Source: CALIZF01 sp046292445 (GTDB taxonomy: Bacteria; Pseudomonadota; Alphaproteobacteria; Rhodobacterales; Rhodobacteraceae). From it: a stretch of DNA of 64,000 nucleotides. The notes under the pieces were generated by a model. The model was not told where the DNA came from, made no database searches, and saw only the letters and a program-made list of their open reading frames with translations. The stretch is from positions 62,001 through 126,000 of the forward strand of contig JBKBQT010000006.1 of assembly GCA_046292445.1 (NCBI GenBank). Direction: 5' to 3'. This document shows positions 53,097-64,000 of the stretch, piece by piece. The translations under genes and the position numbers were made by a program. Position 1 is the first letter of the stretch. Every line of letters starts with the position of its first letter.

Positions 53097-54653
53097 ATGG
53101 CGGACGAGGCGATTTTCGTGGGCGGCGGGGGCGAGGGCTACGGCTCGCCGCAGCACCTGCTGCTCAAGTTCGGCAACCGCCACGGGCTGATCGCCGGGGC
53201 GACCGGCACGGGCAAGACGGTGACGCTGCAGGTCCTGGCCGAGGGGTTCTCGGCCGCGGGGGTGCCGGTGTTCCTCGCCGATGTGAAGGGCGATCTGGCA
53301 GGGCTGGGCTTGCCCGGATCGCCCGAGGGCAAGCTGCACGCCGCCTTTGCCGCGCGCGCCCGCACGATCGGGCTGGACCTCGACTATCGCGCCTTCCCGG
53401 TGACGTTCTGGGACATCTGGGGCCAGCAGGGCCATCCGATCCGCGCGACGGTGTCCGAGATGGGGCCGCTGCTGCTGGCGCGGATGCTCGATCTGACCGA
53501 GGCGCAGGAAGGCGTGCTCAACATCGCCTTCCGCCTTGCCGACGACGAGGGGCTGCCGCTGCTCGACTTCAAGGATCTGACCGCGATCCTCGGCTTTGTC
53601 GCGCAGAACGCCCGCGGCATCGCGCAGAGCTGGGGCCATGTATCGCCCGCCAGCGTCGGGGCGATCCAGCGCAAGCTGCTGGTGCTGGAAAACGACGGCG
53701 GCGCGGCTTTGTTCGGCGAGCCGGCGCTGGATATCGCCGATCTGATGGCCCGCGACGATGCGGGCGCGGGGCGGATCAACATCCTCGCCGCCGACCGGCT
53801 GATGCTGTCGCCGCGGCTTTATGCGACCTTCCTTCTGTGGCTGCTGTCGGAGCTGTTCGAGACCTTGCCCGAGGTCGGCAATCCCGACCGGCCGCGGCTC
53901 GTGTTCTTCTTCGACGAGGCGCATCTGTTGTTCAACGGCGCGCCCAAGGCGCTGATCGACAAGATGGAGCAGGTCGCGCGGCTGATCCGGTCCAAGGGGG
54001 TGGGGGTCTATTTCGTCACCCAGAACCCGGGCGACGTGCCCGATACCGTGCTCGGCCAGCTCGGCAACCGGGTGCAGCATGCCCTGCGCGCCTATACCGC
54101 GCGCGACCAGCGCGATCTGCGGCTCGCGGCGCAGAACTATCGCGCCAACCCGCGTTTCTCGACCGAGGCGGCGATCCGCGATGTCGGCACCGGCGAGGCG
54201 GTGACGTCGTTCCTGGCGGAACGCGGCGCGCCGGGCATGGTGGAGCGCACGCTGATCCGCCCGCCGGCCGCCCGTCTCGGCACGATCGCGCCGGCCGAAC
54301 GCGCGGCGCTGATCGCCGCCTCGCCGCTCGCCGGGCGCTACGACCGGGTGGTGGACAGCGACAGCGCGCATGAAATGCTCGCCCGCCGCGCCGAGGCCGC
54401 CGCGCGCGCGGCCGCCGCCGAGGCGCAGCAGGCCGCGGCCGCGGCCCGCCCGCCCGAGGCCGGGCGCGAATTCAACGCCGCCCGCCGCTACAGCCCGACC
54501 GAACGCGCCGGCCGCCCGGCTTCCGCCCCCCGCGCGCGCAGTTCGGACAGCGTCACCGACGCCTTCGCCAAGTCCTTCGCCCGCCAGCTTGGAACGCGCT
54601 CGGGGCAGGCGCTGGTGCGCGGGGTGCTCGGCGGGCTGTTCAAGGCCCGGTAA
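53097..54653 (+). CDS. HerA-like ATPase (DUF853 family)
   Basis: A 518-residue P-loop ATPase. Walker A is GATGTGKTVT with K40, Walker B FFFDEAHLLFN in the middle, and an arginine-finger region follows. It matches the DUF853/HerA-like helicase family, which forms hexamers and pumps or unwinds DNA; a specific role is not known. The C-terminal 100 residues are alanine- and arginine-rich and probably disordered. ATG at 53097 is preceded by ACGGGGG; a GTG directly before it is possible. No NurA partner gene is nearby. Confidence 0.88.
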   Translation: MADEAIFVGGGGEGYGSPQHLLLKFGNRHGLIAGATGTGKTVTLQVLAEGFSAAGVPVFLADVKGDLAGLGLPGSPEGKLHAAFAARARTIGLDLDYRAFPVTFWDIWGQQGHPIRATVSEMGPLLLARMLDLTEAQEGVLNIAFRLADDEGLPLLDFKDLTAILGFVAQNARGIAQSWGHVSPASVGAIQRKLLVLENDGGAALFGEPALDIADLMARDDAGAGRINILAADRLMLSPRLYATFLLWLLSELFETLPEVGNPDRPRLVFFFDEAHLLFNGAPKALIDKMEQVARLIRSKGVGVYFVTQNPGDVPDTVLGQLGNRVQHALRAYTARDQRDLRLAAQNYRANPRFSTEAAIRDVGTGEAVTSFLAERGAPGMVERTLIRPPAARLGTIAPAERAALIAASPLAGRYDRVVDSDSAHEMLARRAEAAARAAAAEAQQAAAAARPPEAGREFNAARRYSPTERAGRPASAPRARSSDSVTDAFAKSFARQLGTRSGQALVRGVLGGLFKAR

Positions 54654-54703
54654 GCGCGACACCGTGAGGACCACCCCGTGAGGCGCGGTTAATGGCTTGT
54701 TCA

Positions 54704-54727
54704 GCACCTGCCGCTAACCACAGGTGC
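54704..54727. promoter_or_regulatory. Inverted repeat upstream of the sensor kinase gene
   Basis: GCACCTG (54704-54710), ten bases, then CAGGTGC (54721-54727). It lies between the HerA gene and the sensor kinase leader. It may be an operator; no regulator can be named. Confidence 0.35.
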
Positions 54728-54754
54728 CGAACGCCCAGCAACGGAGACAGCGGC

Positions 54755-54816
54755 ATGGCCCGCCCGCGCCCGCCCCGATGCGGCCCGCCCGGCTGCTTGC
54801 CCGGGGGGCCTGCGGC

Positions 54817-54820
<4 letters not shown>
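54755..54820 (+). CDS. Possible 21-codon leader ORF coupled to the kinase gene
   Basis: An ATG at 54755 with a good GGAGA ribosome-binding site at 54743-54747 opens a frame of 21 codons. The product starts MARPRPPRCGPPGCLPGGPA and is proline-rich. Its TGA (54818-54820) overlaps the kinase ATG at 54817, an ATGA junction. This would couple kinase translation to the leader. It is too short to judge by conservation. Confidence 0.35.
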
Positions 54821-57438
<2,618 letters not shown>

Positions 57439-57474
57439 GACCCGGCCGCGGGTGGCGGCCCGCGGTGCGGCTGC

Positions 57475-57799
57475 GCGACCGGTCGCGGGTGGCGACGCGG
57501 ATCGGGATGCCGTCGTTCCGGTCCCGGCTGCCCGCGCATCAGGCGTTGAAGGGGCCGGACGCAAAGGCCTCGATGGTCAGGCGGGGGGCATGGTCGGCGA
57601 CGCTTCGAATGGTGACGACCGTGACCTCGACCCCCGGATCGGCCCGCGCCGCCGCGATGGGCGCGGCGATGCGCGCCTCGGCGGCAGGGTCGAGCACGCC
57701 CGCGAGGGTGCTGATCGCTGTCCGGGGCGCCGGCCAATCCTGCGCCGCCGCAGCGCCGGCGCGCATCCCGATGCAGAGCGCGACCAGCGCCCGGATCAT
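57475..57799 (-). pseudogene. TPM-domain protein gene, interrupted by a stop and truncated
   Basis: The first 86 codons encode a signal peptide and the start of a TPM (YgcG-like) domain: TLAGVLDPAAEARIAAPIAA, PGVEVTVVTIRS, TIEAFASGPFNA. The next codon is TGA where the family has tryptophan (FNAWGIG). Reading on in the same frame gives SRDRNDGIPIRVATRDRS, which still matches the TPM pattern, and then similarity ends near the kinase gene. So the gene carries an in-frame stop and has lost its C-terminal half. Its ATG overlaps the decarboxylase stop (ATGA). Confidence 0.7.
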
Positions 57800-59187
57800 G
57801 CCGCGCCCGTCAGATCGCGCACCACCCGTTCGACCGTCATCACGTCATCCTCGGTGCAGTCGAACTGCCCGACCTGCACCCGGATCGCGAACTGCCCCGC
57901 ATGGCGCGTCTGGGTCAGATACACCCGCCCGTCGTCGTTGATCGCCGCTAGCAGCGCCTCGGTCGCCGCATCCCCCGCCGCGAGCGCGAAGGTGAACAGC
58001 GACAGCGACGGCCGCGTGACGATCACCACCCCCGGCACCGCCGCCAGCGCATCGCACAGCCGCCCGGCCCAGGCCACATGGTTGCGGATGCGCGCCCGCA
58101 GCCCCTCCAGCCCGTAGGCCCGCAGAACGAACCACAGCTTGAGCGCGCGGAAGCGCCGCCCGAGCGGCACCGTCCATTCGTTGAAGTTCACGATCGCGTC
58201 CTGCCCGGGCGTCTCGAGATAGGCCGGCCGCAGGCCGAGCGTGCGGATCTGCGCCATCGGATCGGCCAGATACTGCACCGCGCAATCGAACTGCGCGCCG
58301 AGCCACTTGTGCGGGTTGAGCACGACCGAATCCGCCCCATCCACCCCGGCCCAGAGGTCCCGGAACTCGGGGCAGATCATGGCAGGCCCCGCCCAGGCCG
58401 CATCGACATGGACCGGCACGCCCGCGCCCCGGGCCACGGCGACCGCATCGGCAATGGCATCGAACGCCCCGACCGAGGTGCCCCCCGCCACCAGCACCAC
58501 GCCGGCCGGCAGATGTCCCGCCGCCCGGTCGGCCGCGATGGCACCCGCGAGCGCGCCGGGGCGCAGCGCGAGGCGCGCGTCGGTCGGGATGCGCACGAGG
58601 TTGTCCTGCCCGATCCCGGCGATCCGCACCGCCTTGTCCACCGAGGAATGCGCCTGTTCGCTGACATAGATGCGCAGCCTCGGCGCCCCCGACAGCCCGT
58701 CGCGGTTGCCGGCCCAGTCGAGCGCGCGTTCCCGCATCGTCAGGATCGCCGACAGCGTCGCCGTCGTCGCGCTGTCATGGATCGTGCCGGTGAAATGCCC
58801 TCCGAGGCCGAGCGCCCCCTGCAGCCAGCGCAGCACGACCTGTTCAAGCTCGGTCGCCGCCGGGGCGGTCTGCCAGAGCATCGCCTGCGCGGCCATCGCA
58901 TTGGCCAGTTGCTCGGCCAGCATCGAGGCGGGGGCGGCATTGGCCGGGAAATAGGCGAAGAACCGCGGATGCTGCCAATGCGTCATCGCGGGGGGGATCA
59001 GCCGCTCGAAATCGGCCCAGATCGCCGCCATCGGCTCGGGCGCCTCGGGGGCATTGTCGGGCAGGGCAGCGGCGAGCGCACCCGGCGCGCCCCGTGCCCG
59101 AACGGGGCGGTCGCGCAGACCGGCGTGATAGGCATGCGCCCAGTCGGCCGCCCGTTTCGACCAGTCGCGCAAGTCGTCGTGATCCAT
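57796..59187 (-). CDS. PLP-dependent decarboxylase, aromatic amino acid type
   Basis: A 463-residue group II decarboxylase of the DDC/GAD family. The Schiff-base lysine is K294 in LNPHKWLGAQFDC, and the cofactor aspartate is in VPVHVDAAWAGP. The N-terminal HPRFFAYFPANAAPASMLAE matches aromatic-L-amino-acid decarboxylases. Substrates (Trp, Phe, Tyr, DOPA or Glu) cannot be separated by eye. GGAGGGCAGG precedes the ATG at 59187. It is divergent from cysS, and its stop overlaps the start of the interrupted TPM gene. Confidence 0.9.
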   Translation of the reverse strand: MDHDDLRDWSKRAADWAHAYHAGLRDRPVRARGAPGALAAALPDNAPEAPEPMAAIWADFERLIPPAMTHWQHPRFFAYFPANAAPASMLAEQLANAMAAQAMLWQTAPAATELEQVVLRWLQGALGLGGHFTGTIHDSATTATLSAILTMRERALDWAGNRDGLSGAPRLRIYVSEQAHSSVDKAVRIAGIGQDNLVRIPTDARLALRPGALAGAIAADRAAGHLPAGVVLVAGGTSVGAFDAIADAVAVARGAGVPVHVDAAWAGPAMICPEFRDLWAGVDGADSVVLNPHKWLGAQFDCAVQYLADPMAQIRTLGLRPAYLETPGQDAIVNFNEWTVPLGRRFRALKLWFVLRAYGLEGLRARIRNHVAWAGRLCDALAAVPGVVIVTRPSLSLFTFALAAGDAATEALLAAINDDGRVYLTQTRHAGQFAIRVQVGQFDCTEDDVMTVERVVRDLTGAA

Positions 59188-59405
59188 CCTGCCCTCCGCC
59201 GCTGGCGCATCAAGGCACGGGGACCCGGTCGGGGCAAGCAGGCGCGAAAACCGCTGGACAGGATCGCGGGCCGGTGCCATCACGGCGCCATGAGGACGCG
59301 CTTCGCCACCACCGCTTGCATTACCGGCTGACACCGTCAGGCGGGCCGTTCCCCTTCCACCCGATGAACGCACCCCGCCGTGGCAGGCCCGCCCGGAGGG
59401 AACCC

Positions 59406-60788
59406 ATGACCCGCATCCGCCTGACCAATACCGCGACGCGCACGAAGGAGGATTTCGTGCCGCTCGACCCTGCAAACGTGCGGATGTATGTCTGCGGGCC
59501 GACCGTCTATGACCGCGCCCATGTCGGCAACGCCCGGCCCGTGGTGGTGTTCGACGTGCTGTTTCGCCTGTTGCGCCACGTCTATGGCGCGGGCCACGTC
59601 ACCTATGTGCGCAACTTCACCGACGTGGACGACAAGATCAACGCGAAGGCGGCCGAGACGGGGCGCGATATCCGCGCGATCACGGACGAGACGATCGGCT
59701 GGTATCACGCCGACATGGACGCGCTCGGCGCGCTTCGCCCGAACCACGAGCCGCGGGCGACCGAATGGATCGGCGCCATGATCGCGATGATCGAGACGCT
59801 GGTGGCGCGGGGGCATGCCTATGTCGCCGAGGGGCATGTGCTTTTCGCGGTCGAAAGCTATGCGGCCTACGGCGCGCTCTCGGGCCGCAGCATCGAGGAC
59901 ATGATCGCCGGCGCCCGCGTCGAGGTCGCGCCCTACAAGCGCGACCCGATGGATTTCGTGCTGTGGAAGCCGTCGGATGCCGGGCTTCCGGGCTGGGACA
60001 GCCCCTGGGGCCGGGGGCGGCCGGGCTGGCACATCGAATGCTCGGCCATGGCGCGGGAACTTCTGGGGGACAGCTTCGACATCCACGGCGGCGGGCTCGA
60101 CCTTGCCTTTCCGCACCACGAGAACGAGATCGCACAGTCGCGCTGCGCCCATCCCGCGGGCGGCTTTGCGCGCTATTGGCTGCATAACGAGATGCTGCTG
60201 GTCGAGGGCCGGAAGATGTCGAAATCGCTCGGCAATTTCTTCACCGTGCGCGATCTTCTGGATCGCGGCGTGCCGGGCGCGGTGATCCGGCTGGTCATGC
60301 TTTCCACCCACTACCGCAGCCCGATGGACTGGACCGAGGCCAAGCGGGCCGAGGCCGAGACGGTGCTGCGCCGCTGGCAGGGGCTGGTGGCGGGGGTGGA
60401 GCCGGCAGCGGGTCCGTCGCCGGCGGTTCTCGCTGCGCTGGCGGACGATCTGAACACGGCCGGCGCCATCGCGGCGCTGCATGCGCTGGCGGCGGCGGGG
60501 GATGCGGCGGGCCTGCGGGCCTCGGCGATGCTTCTGGGCCTGCTCGAGGGCGAGGCAGCGGCGATCGATGCCGCCCTGCTCGGCCGGCTCGTGGCGCTCT
60601 GGGGCGATCTGCGCACGGCGCGGGCCTTTGCCGAAGCGGACGCACTGCGCGCGCGCGCGGCGGCGGCGGGCGTGCAGCTGTTCGTGGGCAGCGACCGGCA
60701 GGCTGCGGCGCGGTTCGACGGGCTGGACGCCGCGGACGCCGACCGGGCAACGGCCGAGATCGCCGCGATGCTCGACGGTGCACGATGA
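59406..60788 (+). CDS. cysS: Cysteine--tRNA ligase
   Basis: A 460-residue class I aminoacyl-tRNA synthetase that charges tRNA-Cys. The HIGH-type motif is HVGNARP, close to the zinc cysteine in MYVCGPTVYDRA. Zinc ligands later include WHIECSAM and the nearby LAFPHHENE. KMSKS begins at K270. The ATG at 59406 follows GGAGGGAA; an in-frame upstream ATG at 59360 lacks support. Its stop overlaps cimA (ATGA), so the two are co-transcribed. Confidence 0.95.
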   Translation: MTRIRLTNTATRTKEDFVPLDPANVRMYVCGPTVYDRAHVGNARPVVVFDVLFRLLRHVYGAGHVTYVRNFTDVDDKINAKAAETGRDIRAITDETIGWYHADMDALGALRPNHEPRATEWIGAMIAMIETLVARGHAYVAEGHVLFAVESYAAYGALSGRSIEDMIAGARVEVAPYKRDPMDFVLWKPSDAGLPGWDSPWGRGRPGWHIECSAMARELLGDSFDIHGGGLDLAFPHHENEIAQSRCAHPAGGFARYWLHNEMLLVEGRKMSKSLGNFFTVRDLLDRGVPGAVIRLVMLSTHYRSPMDWTEAKRAEAETVLRRWQGLVAGVEPAAGPSPAVLAALADDLNTAGAIAALHALAAAGDAAGLRASAMLLGLLEGEAAAIDAALLGRLVALWGDLRTARAFAEADALRARAAAAGVQLFVGSDRQAAARFDGLDAADADRATAEIAAMLDGAR

Positions 60789-62404
60789 CGACCGAGCGGC
60801 TCTGGCTCTACGACACCACGCTGCGCGACGGGCAGCAGACGCAGGGCGTGCAGTTCTCGGTCGCCGAGAAGGTCGCGGTGGCCCGTGCGCTCGATGCGCT
60901 CGGGGTGGATTACATCGAAGGCGGCTGGCCGGGGGCCAACCCGACCGACAGCGCCTTCTTTGCCGCCGCCCCGGCGACGCGGGCGCGGATGGCGGCCTTC
61001 GGGATGACGCGGCGGGCGGGGCGGTCGGCGAGCAACGACGATGTGCTCGCGGCGGTGGTCAATGCCGGCACGCCGGTAGTGTGCCTTGTCGGCAAGGCGC
61101 ATGCCGGGCAGGTGACCGGGGCGCTGGGCGTGACGCTGGACGAGAACCTCGCGGCGATCCGGGATTCGGTTGCGCGGGTGGTGGCGATGGGCCGCGAGGC
61201 GGTGTTCGATGCGGAGCACTTCTTTGACGGGCTGGCGGCGGATGCGGGCTATGCGCTGGCCTGCCTTGCCGCGGCGCACGAGGCGGGGGCGCGCTGGGTC
61301 GTGCTGTGTGACACCAACGGGGGCACGCTGCCGGCCGGGATCGCGGCCGGGGTCGAGGCGGCGCTGGCGGCGGTGCCGGGCGATGCGCTCGGCATCCATT
61401 GCCACGACGATACGGGCAATGCGGTGGCGGGCAGTCTCGCGGCCGTCGATGCCGGGGTGCGGCAGGTGCAGGGGACGCTCAACGGGCTGGGCGAGCGCTG
61501 CGGGAATGCCAGCCTCACGACGCTGATCCCGACGCTGCTGCTCAAGCCGCCCTATGCCGGGCGGTTCGAGACGGGGGTGACGCCCGAGGCGCTGACCGGG
61601 CTCGTGCGGCTGTCGCGCCAGCTCGACGACATCCTGAACCGGGTGCCGCTGCGCAGCGCCCCCTATGTGGGCGCGAGCGCCTTTGCCCACAAGGCGGGGC
61701 TGCATGCGAGCGCGATCCTCAAGGACCCGGCGCATTACGAGCATGTGGACCCCGCGCTGGTCGGGAACGCGCGCGTCATCCCGATGTCGAACCAGGCCGG
61801 GCAGTCGAACCTGCGGGCGCGGCTGGCGGCGGCGGGGATCGCGGTCGAGGCCGGGGATCCGCGGCTGGGCCGGATCCTCGAGACGGTGAAGGCGCGCGAG
61901 GACGACGGGTTCGCCTATGACGGGGCGCAGGCGTCGTTCGAGCTGCTGGCGCGGGCGGAACTGGGCCTTTTGCCGGCGTTCTTCGAGGTCAAGCGCTATC
62001 GGGTGACGGTCGAGCGGCGCAAGAACCGCTACGACCGGATGGTATCGGTGTCCGAAGCGGTGGTGGTCATCAAGCTGGGCGGCGAAAAGCGGCTCTCGGT
62101 CAGCGAGAGCATGGACGACAGCGGGACCGACCGCGGCCCGGTCAATGCGCTGGCGCGGGCGCTGGTCAAGGACCTCGGCCCCTATGGCGCGAGCATCGCC
62201 GACTGGCGGCTGGTGGACTTCAAGGTGCGCATCATCGGGACAGGGACGGGGGCGGTCACCCGGGTCATCATCGACAGCGAGGACGGGCAGGGGCGGCGCT
62301 GGTCCACGGTGGGGGTGAGCGCGAATATCGTGGACGCGAGTTTCACGGCGCTGCTGGAGGCGATCGTGTGGAAGCTGGTGCGCGATGGCGTCGCGGCGGT
62401 CTGA
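60785..62404 (+). CDS. cimA: (R)-citramalate synthase
   Basis: A 539-residue enzyme of the isopropylmalate/citramalate synthase family. The N-terminal TIM-barrel has YDTTLRDGQQTQGVQFSVAE and the metal site HCHDDTGNAVAGS. The C-terminal LeuA-type regulatory domain (residues about 405-535) should respond to isoleucine. CimA condenses pyruvate and acetyl-CoA to citramalate, giving a threonine-independent route to isoleucine. The overall length and the N-terminal motif favour CimA over LeuA, though an enzyme test would decide. It overlaps cysS by four bases. Confidence 0.9.
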   Translation: MTTERLWLYDTTLRDGQQTQGVQFSVAEKVAVARALDALGVDYIEGGWPGANPTDSAFFAAAPATRARMAAFGMTRRAGRSASNDDVLAAVVNAGTPVVCLVGKAHAGQVTGALGVTLDENLAAIRDSVARVVAMGREAVFDAEHFFDGLAADAGYALACLAAAHEAGARWVVLCDTNGGTLPAGIAAGVEAALAAVPGDALGIHCHDDTGNAVAGSLAAVDAGVRQVQGTLNGLGERCGNASLTTLIPTLLLKPPYAGRFETGVTPEALTGLVRLSRQLDDILNRVPLRSAPYVGASAFAHKAGLHASAILKDPAHYEHVDPALVGNARVIPMSNQAGQSNLRARLAAAGIAVEAGDPRLGRILETVKAREDDGFAYDGAQASFELLARAELGLLPAFFEVKRYRVTVERRKNRYDRMVSVSEAVVVIKLGGEKRLSVSESMDDSGTDRGPVNALARALVKDLGPYGASIADWRLVDFKVRIIGTGTGAVTRVIIDSEDGQGRRWSTVGVSANIVDASFTALLEAIVWKLVRDGVAAV

Positions 62405-62479
62405 GGCCCGGGGCCGGCATCCGCGGCGCGGGCGCGGCCGGCCAGCGGCGACCGCAACCGCCAACGGGCGCGGCCGGCC

Positions 62480-63250
62480 ATGAGCCTCGATCATTGCGCG
62501 GCGCTTGTCGAAGTGGGCGATCCCGACCGCTGGGCGACCGTGCTTGCCGCGCCGGTGGCGGCGCGGGCGGCGCTCATCCCGCTCTATGCGCTCAACCTCG
62601 AGATCGCCCGTGCGCCCTGGGCAAGCGCCGAGCCGCTGGTGGCCGAGATGCGGGTGCAGTGGTGGCGCGACCGGCTGGCCGAGATCGGGGCGGGGGGCGC
62701 GGTGCCGGGGCATCCGGTGCTGGCGGCGGCGGCGGGGCTGGTGGATGCGGGCGCGGCGGCGATCCTCGACCGGATGGCGGACGCGCGGCGCTGGGACATC
62801 TGGCGCGAGCCCTTCGCCGATGCCGCCGCGCTCGAGGCGCATGTCGATGCCACGGCGGGGGGGCTGATGTGGCTGGCGACGCGCGCGCTCGGCGCGCCCG
62901 ATGCCGCCGAGGGGCTGGTGCGCGATGTGGCGGCGGGGCAGGGGATGGCGGCCTGGCTGATGGCGGTGCCCGCGCTGGCCGCGCGCGGGCGCGCGCCGCT
63001 GCCCGATCCCACCGGGTCGGGGATCGCGGCGCTGGCGCGGGCGGCGCGGGCCCGGCTTGTCCATGCGCGGCGGCGGCGGGCGGCCCTTCCACGCAGCGCC
63101 GCCCCCGCGCTCTTGCCCGCGTGGATGGCGGCTGGCGTGCTGGCGCGGGCGGCGGCCGATCCGGGGCTGGTCGCGGCCGGCGCGCTCGCCCCGGCCGAGG
63201 CCGCCCGGCGGCTCGGCCTCTTGTGGCGGGCCCTGTCGGGGCGCTGGTAG
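62480..63250 (+). CDS. Squalene/phytoene synthase-family protein
   Basis: A 256-residue, all-helical protein with the squalene/phytoene synthase fold (PLYALNLEIARAPWASAEP, MRVQWWRDRLAEI). The two aspartate-rich DxxxD motifs for prenyl diphosphate binding are not evident: the first helix carries LEIARAPWAS. It therefore resembles the NDUFAF6-like branch, linked to respiratory complex I assembly, rather than true carotenoid synthases. It starts 75 bases after cimA. Function is inferred only from the fold. Confidence 0.8.
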   Translation: MSLDHCAALVEVGDPDRWATVLAAPVAARAALIPLYALNLEIARAPWASAEPLVAEMRVQWWRDRLAEIGAGGAVPGHPVLAAAAGLVDAGAAAILDRMADARRWDIWREPFADAAALEAHVDATAGGLMWLATRALGAPDAAEGLVRDVAAGQGMAAWLMAVPALAARGRAPLPDPTGSGIAALARAARARLVHARRRRAALPRSAAPALLPAWMAAGVLARAAADPGLVAAGALAPAEAARRLGLLWRALSGRW

Positions 63251-63292
63251 GCGCTGGACGAAAGCCCCGGCGCGGCGCAGGGTCGGGATGGT

Positions 63293-63321
63293 GTTGAAAC
63301 CACCCGCAGGGCGCGCCATGT
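63293..63321 (+). promoter_or_regulatory. Heat-shock (RpoH) promoter for lon
   Basis: GTTGAAA at 63293-63299, 14 bases, then CGCCATGT at 63314-63321. This fits the RpoH consensus CTTGAAA-N14-CCCCATNT with two mismatches. It lies about 80 bases upstream of the lon start and would give a leader of about 70 bases. Confidence 0.55.
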
Positions 63322-63400
63322 ATGGTGCCTCGTCAGGGGAAGGCCGAGCGCCGCCAATCGACCCCGGGGCCAGCGCCTTCCTGCCAGTATAGGACACATG

Positions 63401-64000
63401 ATGAACGAACCCCTGTCCCCATCCTACCCGGTGCTGCCGCTGCGCGACATCGTGGTGTTCCCCCACATGATCGTGCCGCTGTTCGTGGGCCGCGAGAAAT
63501 CGGTCCGCGCGCTCGAGGAGGTCATGAACGACGACAAGCAGATCCTGCTGTCGTCGCAGATCGACCCGACGATCGACGACCCCAAGCCCGAGGGGATCTA
63601 CAAGGTCGGCGTGCTGGCCAATGTGCTGCAACTGCTGAAACTGCCCGACGGCACCGTGAAGGTGCTGGTCGAGGGCAAACGGCGCGTGCGCATCGTGCGG
63701 TTCCTGCGGAACGACAGCCATTTCGAGGCCGAGGCCGCAGGGCTGACCGAGCTTCCGGGCGACCGCGCGACGGTCGAGGCGCTGGTGCGGTCGGTCGGCG
63801 ACGAATTCGAGCGCTACGCCAAGATCAAGAAGAACATCCCCGAGGAGGCGCTATCGGCGGTGTCGGAGACGCGCGATCCGGCGCGTCTTGCCGACCTCGT
63901 GTCGGGGCATCTGGGCGTGCAGGTCGCGCAGAAGCAGGAGCTTCTGGAAACGCTCGACGTCGGCGAGCGGCTCGAGAAGGTCTACGGCCTGATGCAGGGC
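63401..64000 (+). CDS. lon: Endopeptidase La (Lon protease), N-terminal part
   Basis: The first 200 codons of lon; the gene runs off the end of the window. The N-terminal LAN substrate-binding domain is visible: YPVLPLRDIVVFPHMIVPLF, VGREKSVRALEEVM, ANVLQLLKLPDGTVKVLVEG and RVRIVRF. Lon is an ATP-dependent cytoplasmic protease that removes misfolded and regulatory proteins. GGA precedes two adjacent ATGs (63398 and 63401). The upstream RpoH-type promoter indicates heat-shock control. The ATPase and Ser-Lys protease domains are outside the window. Confidence 0.92.
   Translation, partial: MNEPLSPSYPVLPLRDIVVFPHMIVPLFVGREKSVRALEEVMNDDKQILLSSQIDPTIDDPKPEGIYKVGVLANVLQLLKLPDGTVKVLVEGKRRVRIVRFLRNDSHFEAEAAGLTELPGDRATVEALVRSVGDEFERYAKIKKNIPEEALSAVSETRDPARLADLVSGHLGVQVAQKQELLETLDVGERLEKVYGLMQG

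Noticed and set aside
54662..54683. Two CCGTGAGG copies before the sensor kinase gene
   Set aside because: Two 8-base copies in GC-rich sequence are too short to call a binding site.
62480..63250. Carotenoid phytoene synthase
   Set aside because: The fold is right but the aspartate-rich prenyl-diphosphate motifs are not seen and no crt genes are nearby.

Overview
This 64 kb window is very GC-rich, gene-dense chromosomal sequence from an alphaproteobacterium, most probably of the order Rhodobacterales (Rhodobacter/Paracoccus-like). The assignment rests on gene families rather than on a marker gene. Supporting signs are two proteins with VPLPA-type C-terminal sorting tails, a bactofilin gene overlapping an M23 peptidase gene, Entner-Doudoroff genes edd-eda, a GTTC-N7-GTTC SOS box before uvrA, prfB without its programmed frameshift, and several small families typical of this order. 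I see no rRNA, tRNA, CRISPR array, insertion sequence, integrase or phage gene. The window reads as core genome with small accessory patches.

Layout. 0-6 kb: DsbA-like oxidoreductase (-), aminotransferase, N-acetylmuramoyl-L-alanine amidase, penicillin-binding protein 1A. 6-16 kb: prfB, a DUF2189 membrane protein, bactofilin plus M23 peptidase (-), DUF455 protein plus Bcp peroxiredoxin (-), a 1.1-kilo-residue AsmA/YhdP-like protein, queA. 16-25 kb: MFS transporter, DUF924 protein, dihydrolipoyl dehydrogenase, second MFS transporter, rhodanese (-), SOS-controlled uvrA, patatin-like lipase, DUF2892 protein (-). 25-32 kb: a valine-degradation region in two blocks (acyl-CoA dehydrogenase, 3-hydroxyisobutyryl-CoA hydrolase, 3-hydroxyisobutyrate dehydrogenase; then mmsA with a divergent LysR regulator), separated by two convergent VPLPA/IPLPA-tail surface protein genes. 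33-42 kb: CBS protein, coaD, Na+/H+ antiporter with a cyclic-nucleotide-binding domain (-), a 46-residue membrane protein (-), transketolase (-), a coiled-coil protein overlapping zapA, eda and edd (-).

42-54 kb: a 55-residue protein, a lipoprotein, an RlmI-type methyltransferase coupled to a PIN protein, an inverted REP pair, M48 protease (-), cytochrome P450 (-), a Tat-exported DUF882 protein (-) divergent from an L,D-transpeptidase, an ACP/ketosynthase pair, an IalB-domain protein (-), a candidate small RNA (-), and a HerA-like ATPase. 54-64 kb: hybrid sensor kinase with a possible 21-codon leader ORF, a decayed TPM-domain pseudogene (-), an aromatic amino acid decarboxylase-like enzyme (-), cysS-cimA, a squalene/phytoene-synthase-family protein, and the first 200 codons of lon behind a heat-shock-type promoter.

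Several genes serve the cell envelope (PBP1A, amidase, M23 peptidase with bactofilin, L,D-transpeptidase with DUF882 protein, YhdP-like protein). Others form central carbon and amino acid metabolism (edd-eda, tkt, lpd, valine catabolism, cimA). Neighbouring genes are very often joined by ATGA/GTGA stop-start overlaps. I did not find a clearly new multi-gene system. The best leads are the candidate small RNA at 52.95 kb, the VPLPA pair inside the valine region, the operator inside the edd promoter, and the stop-interrupted TPM gene.
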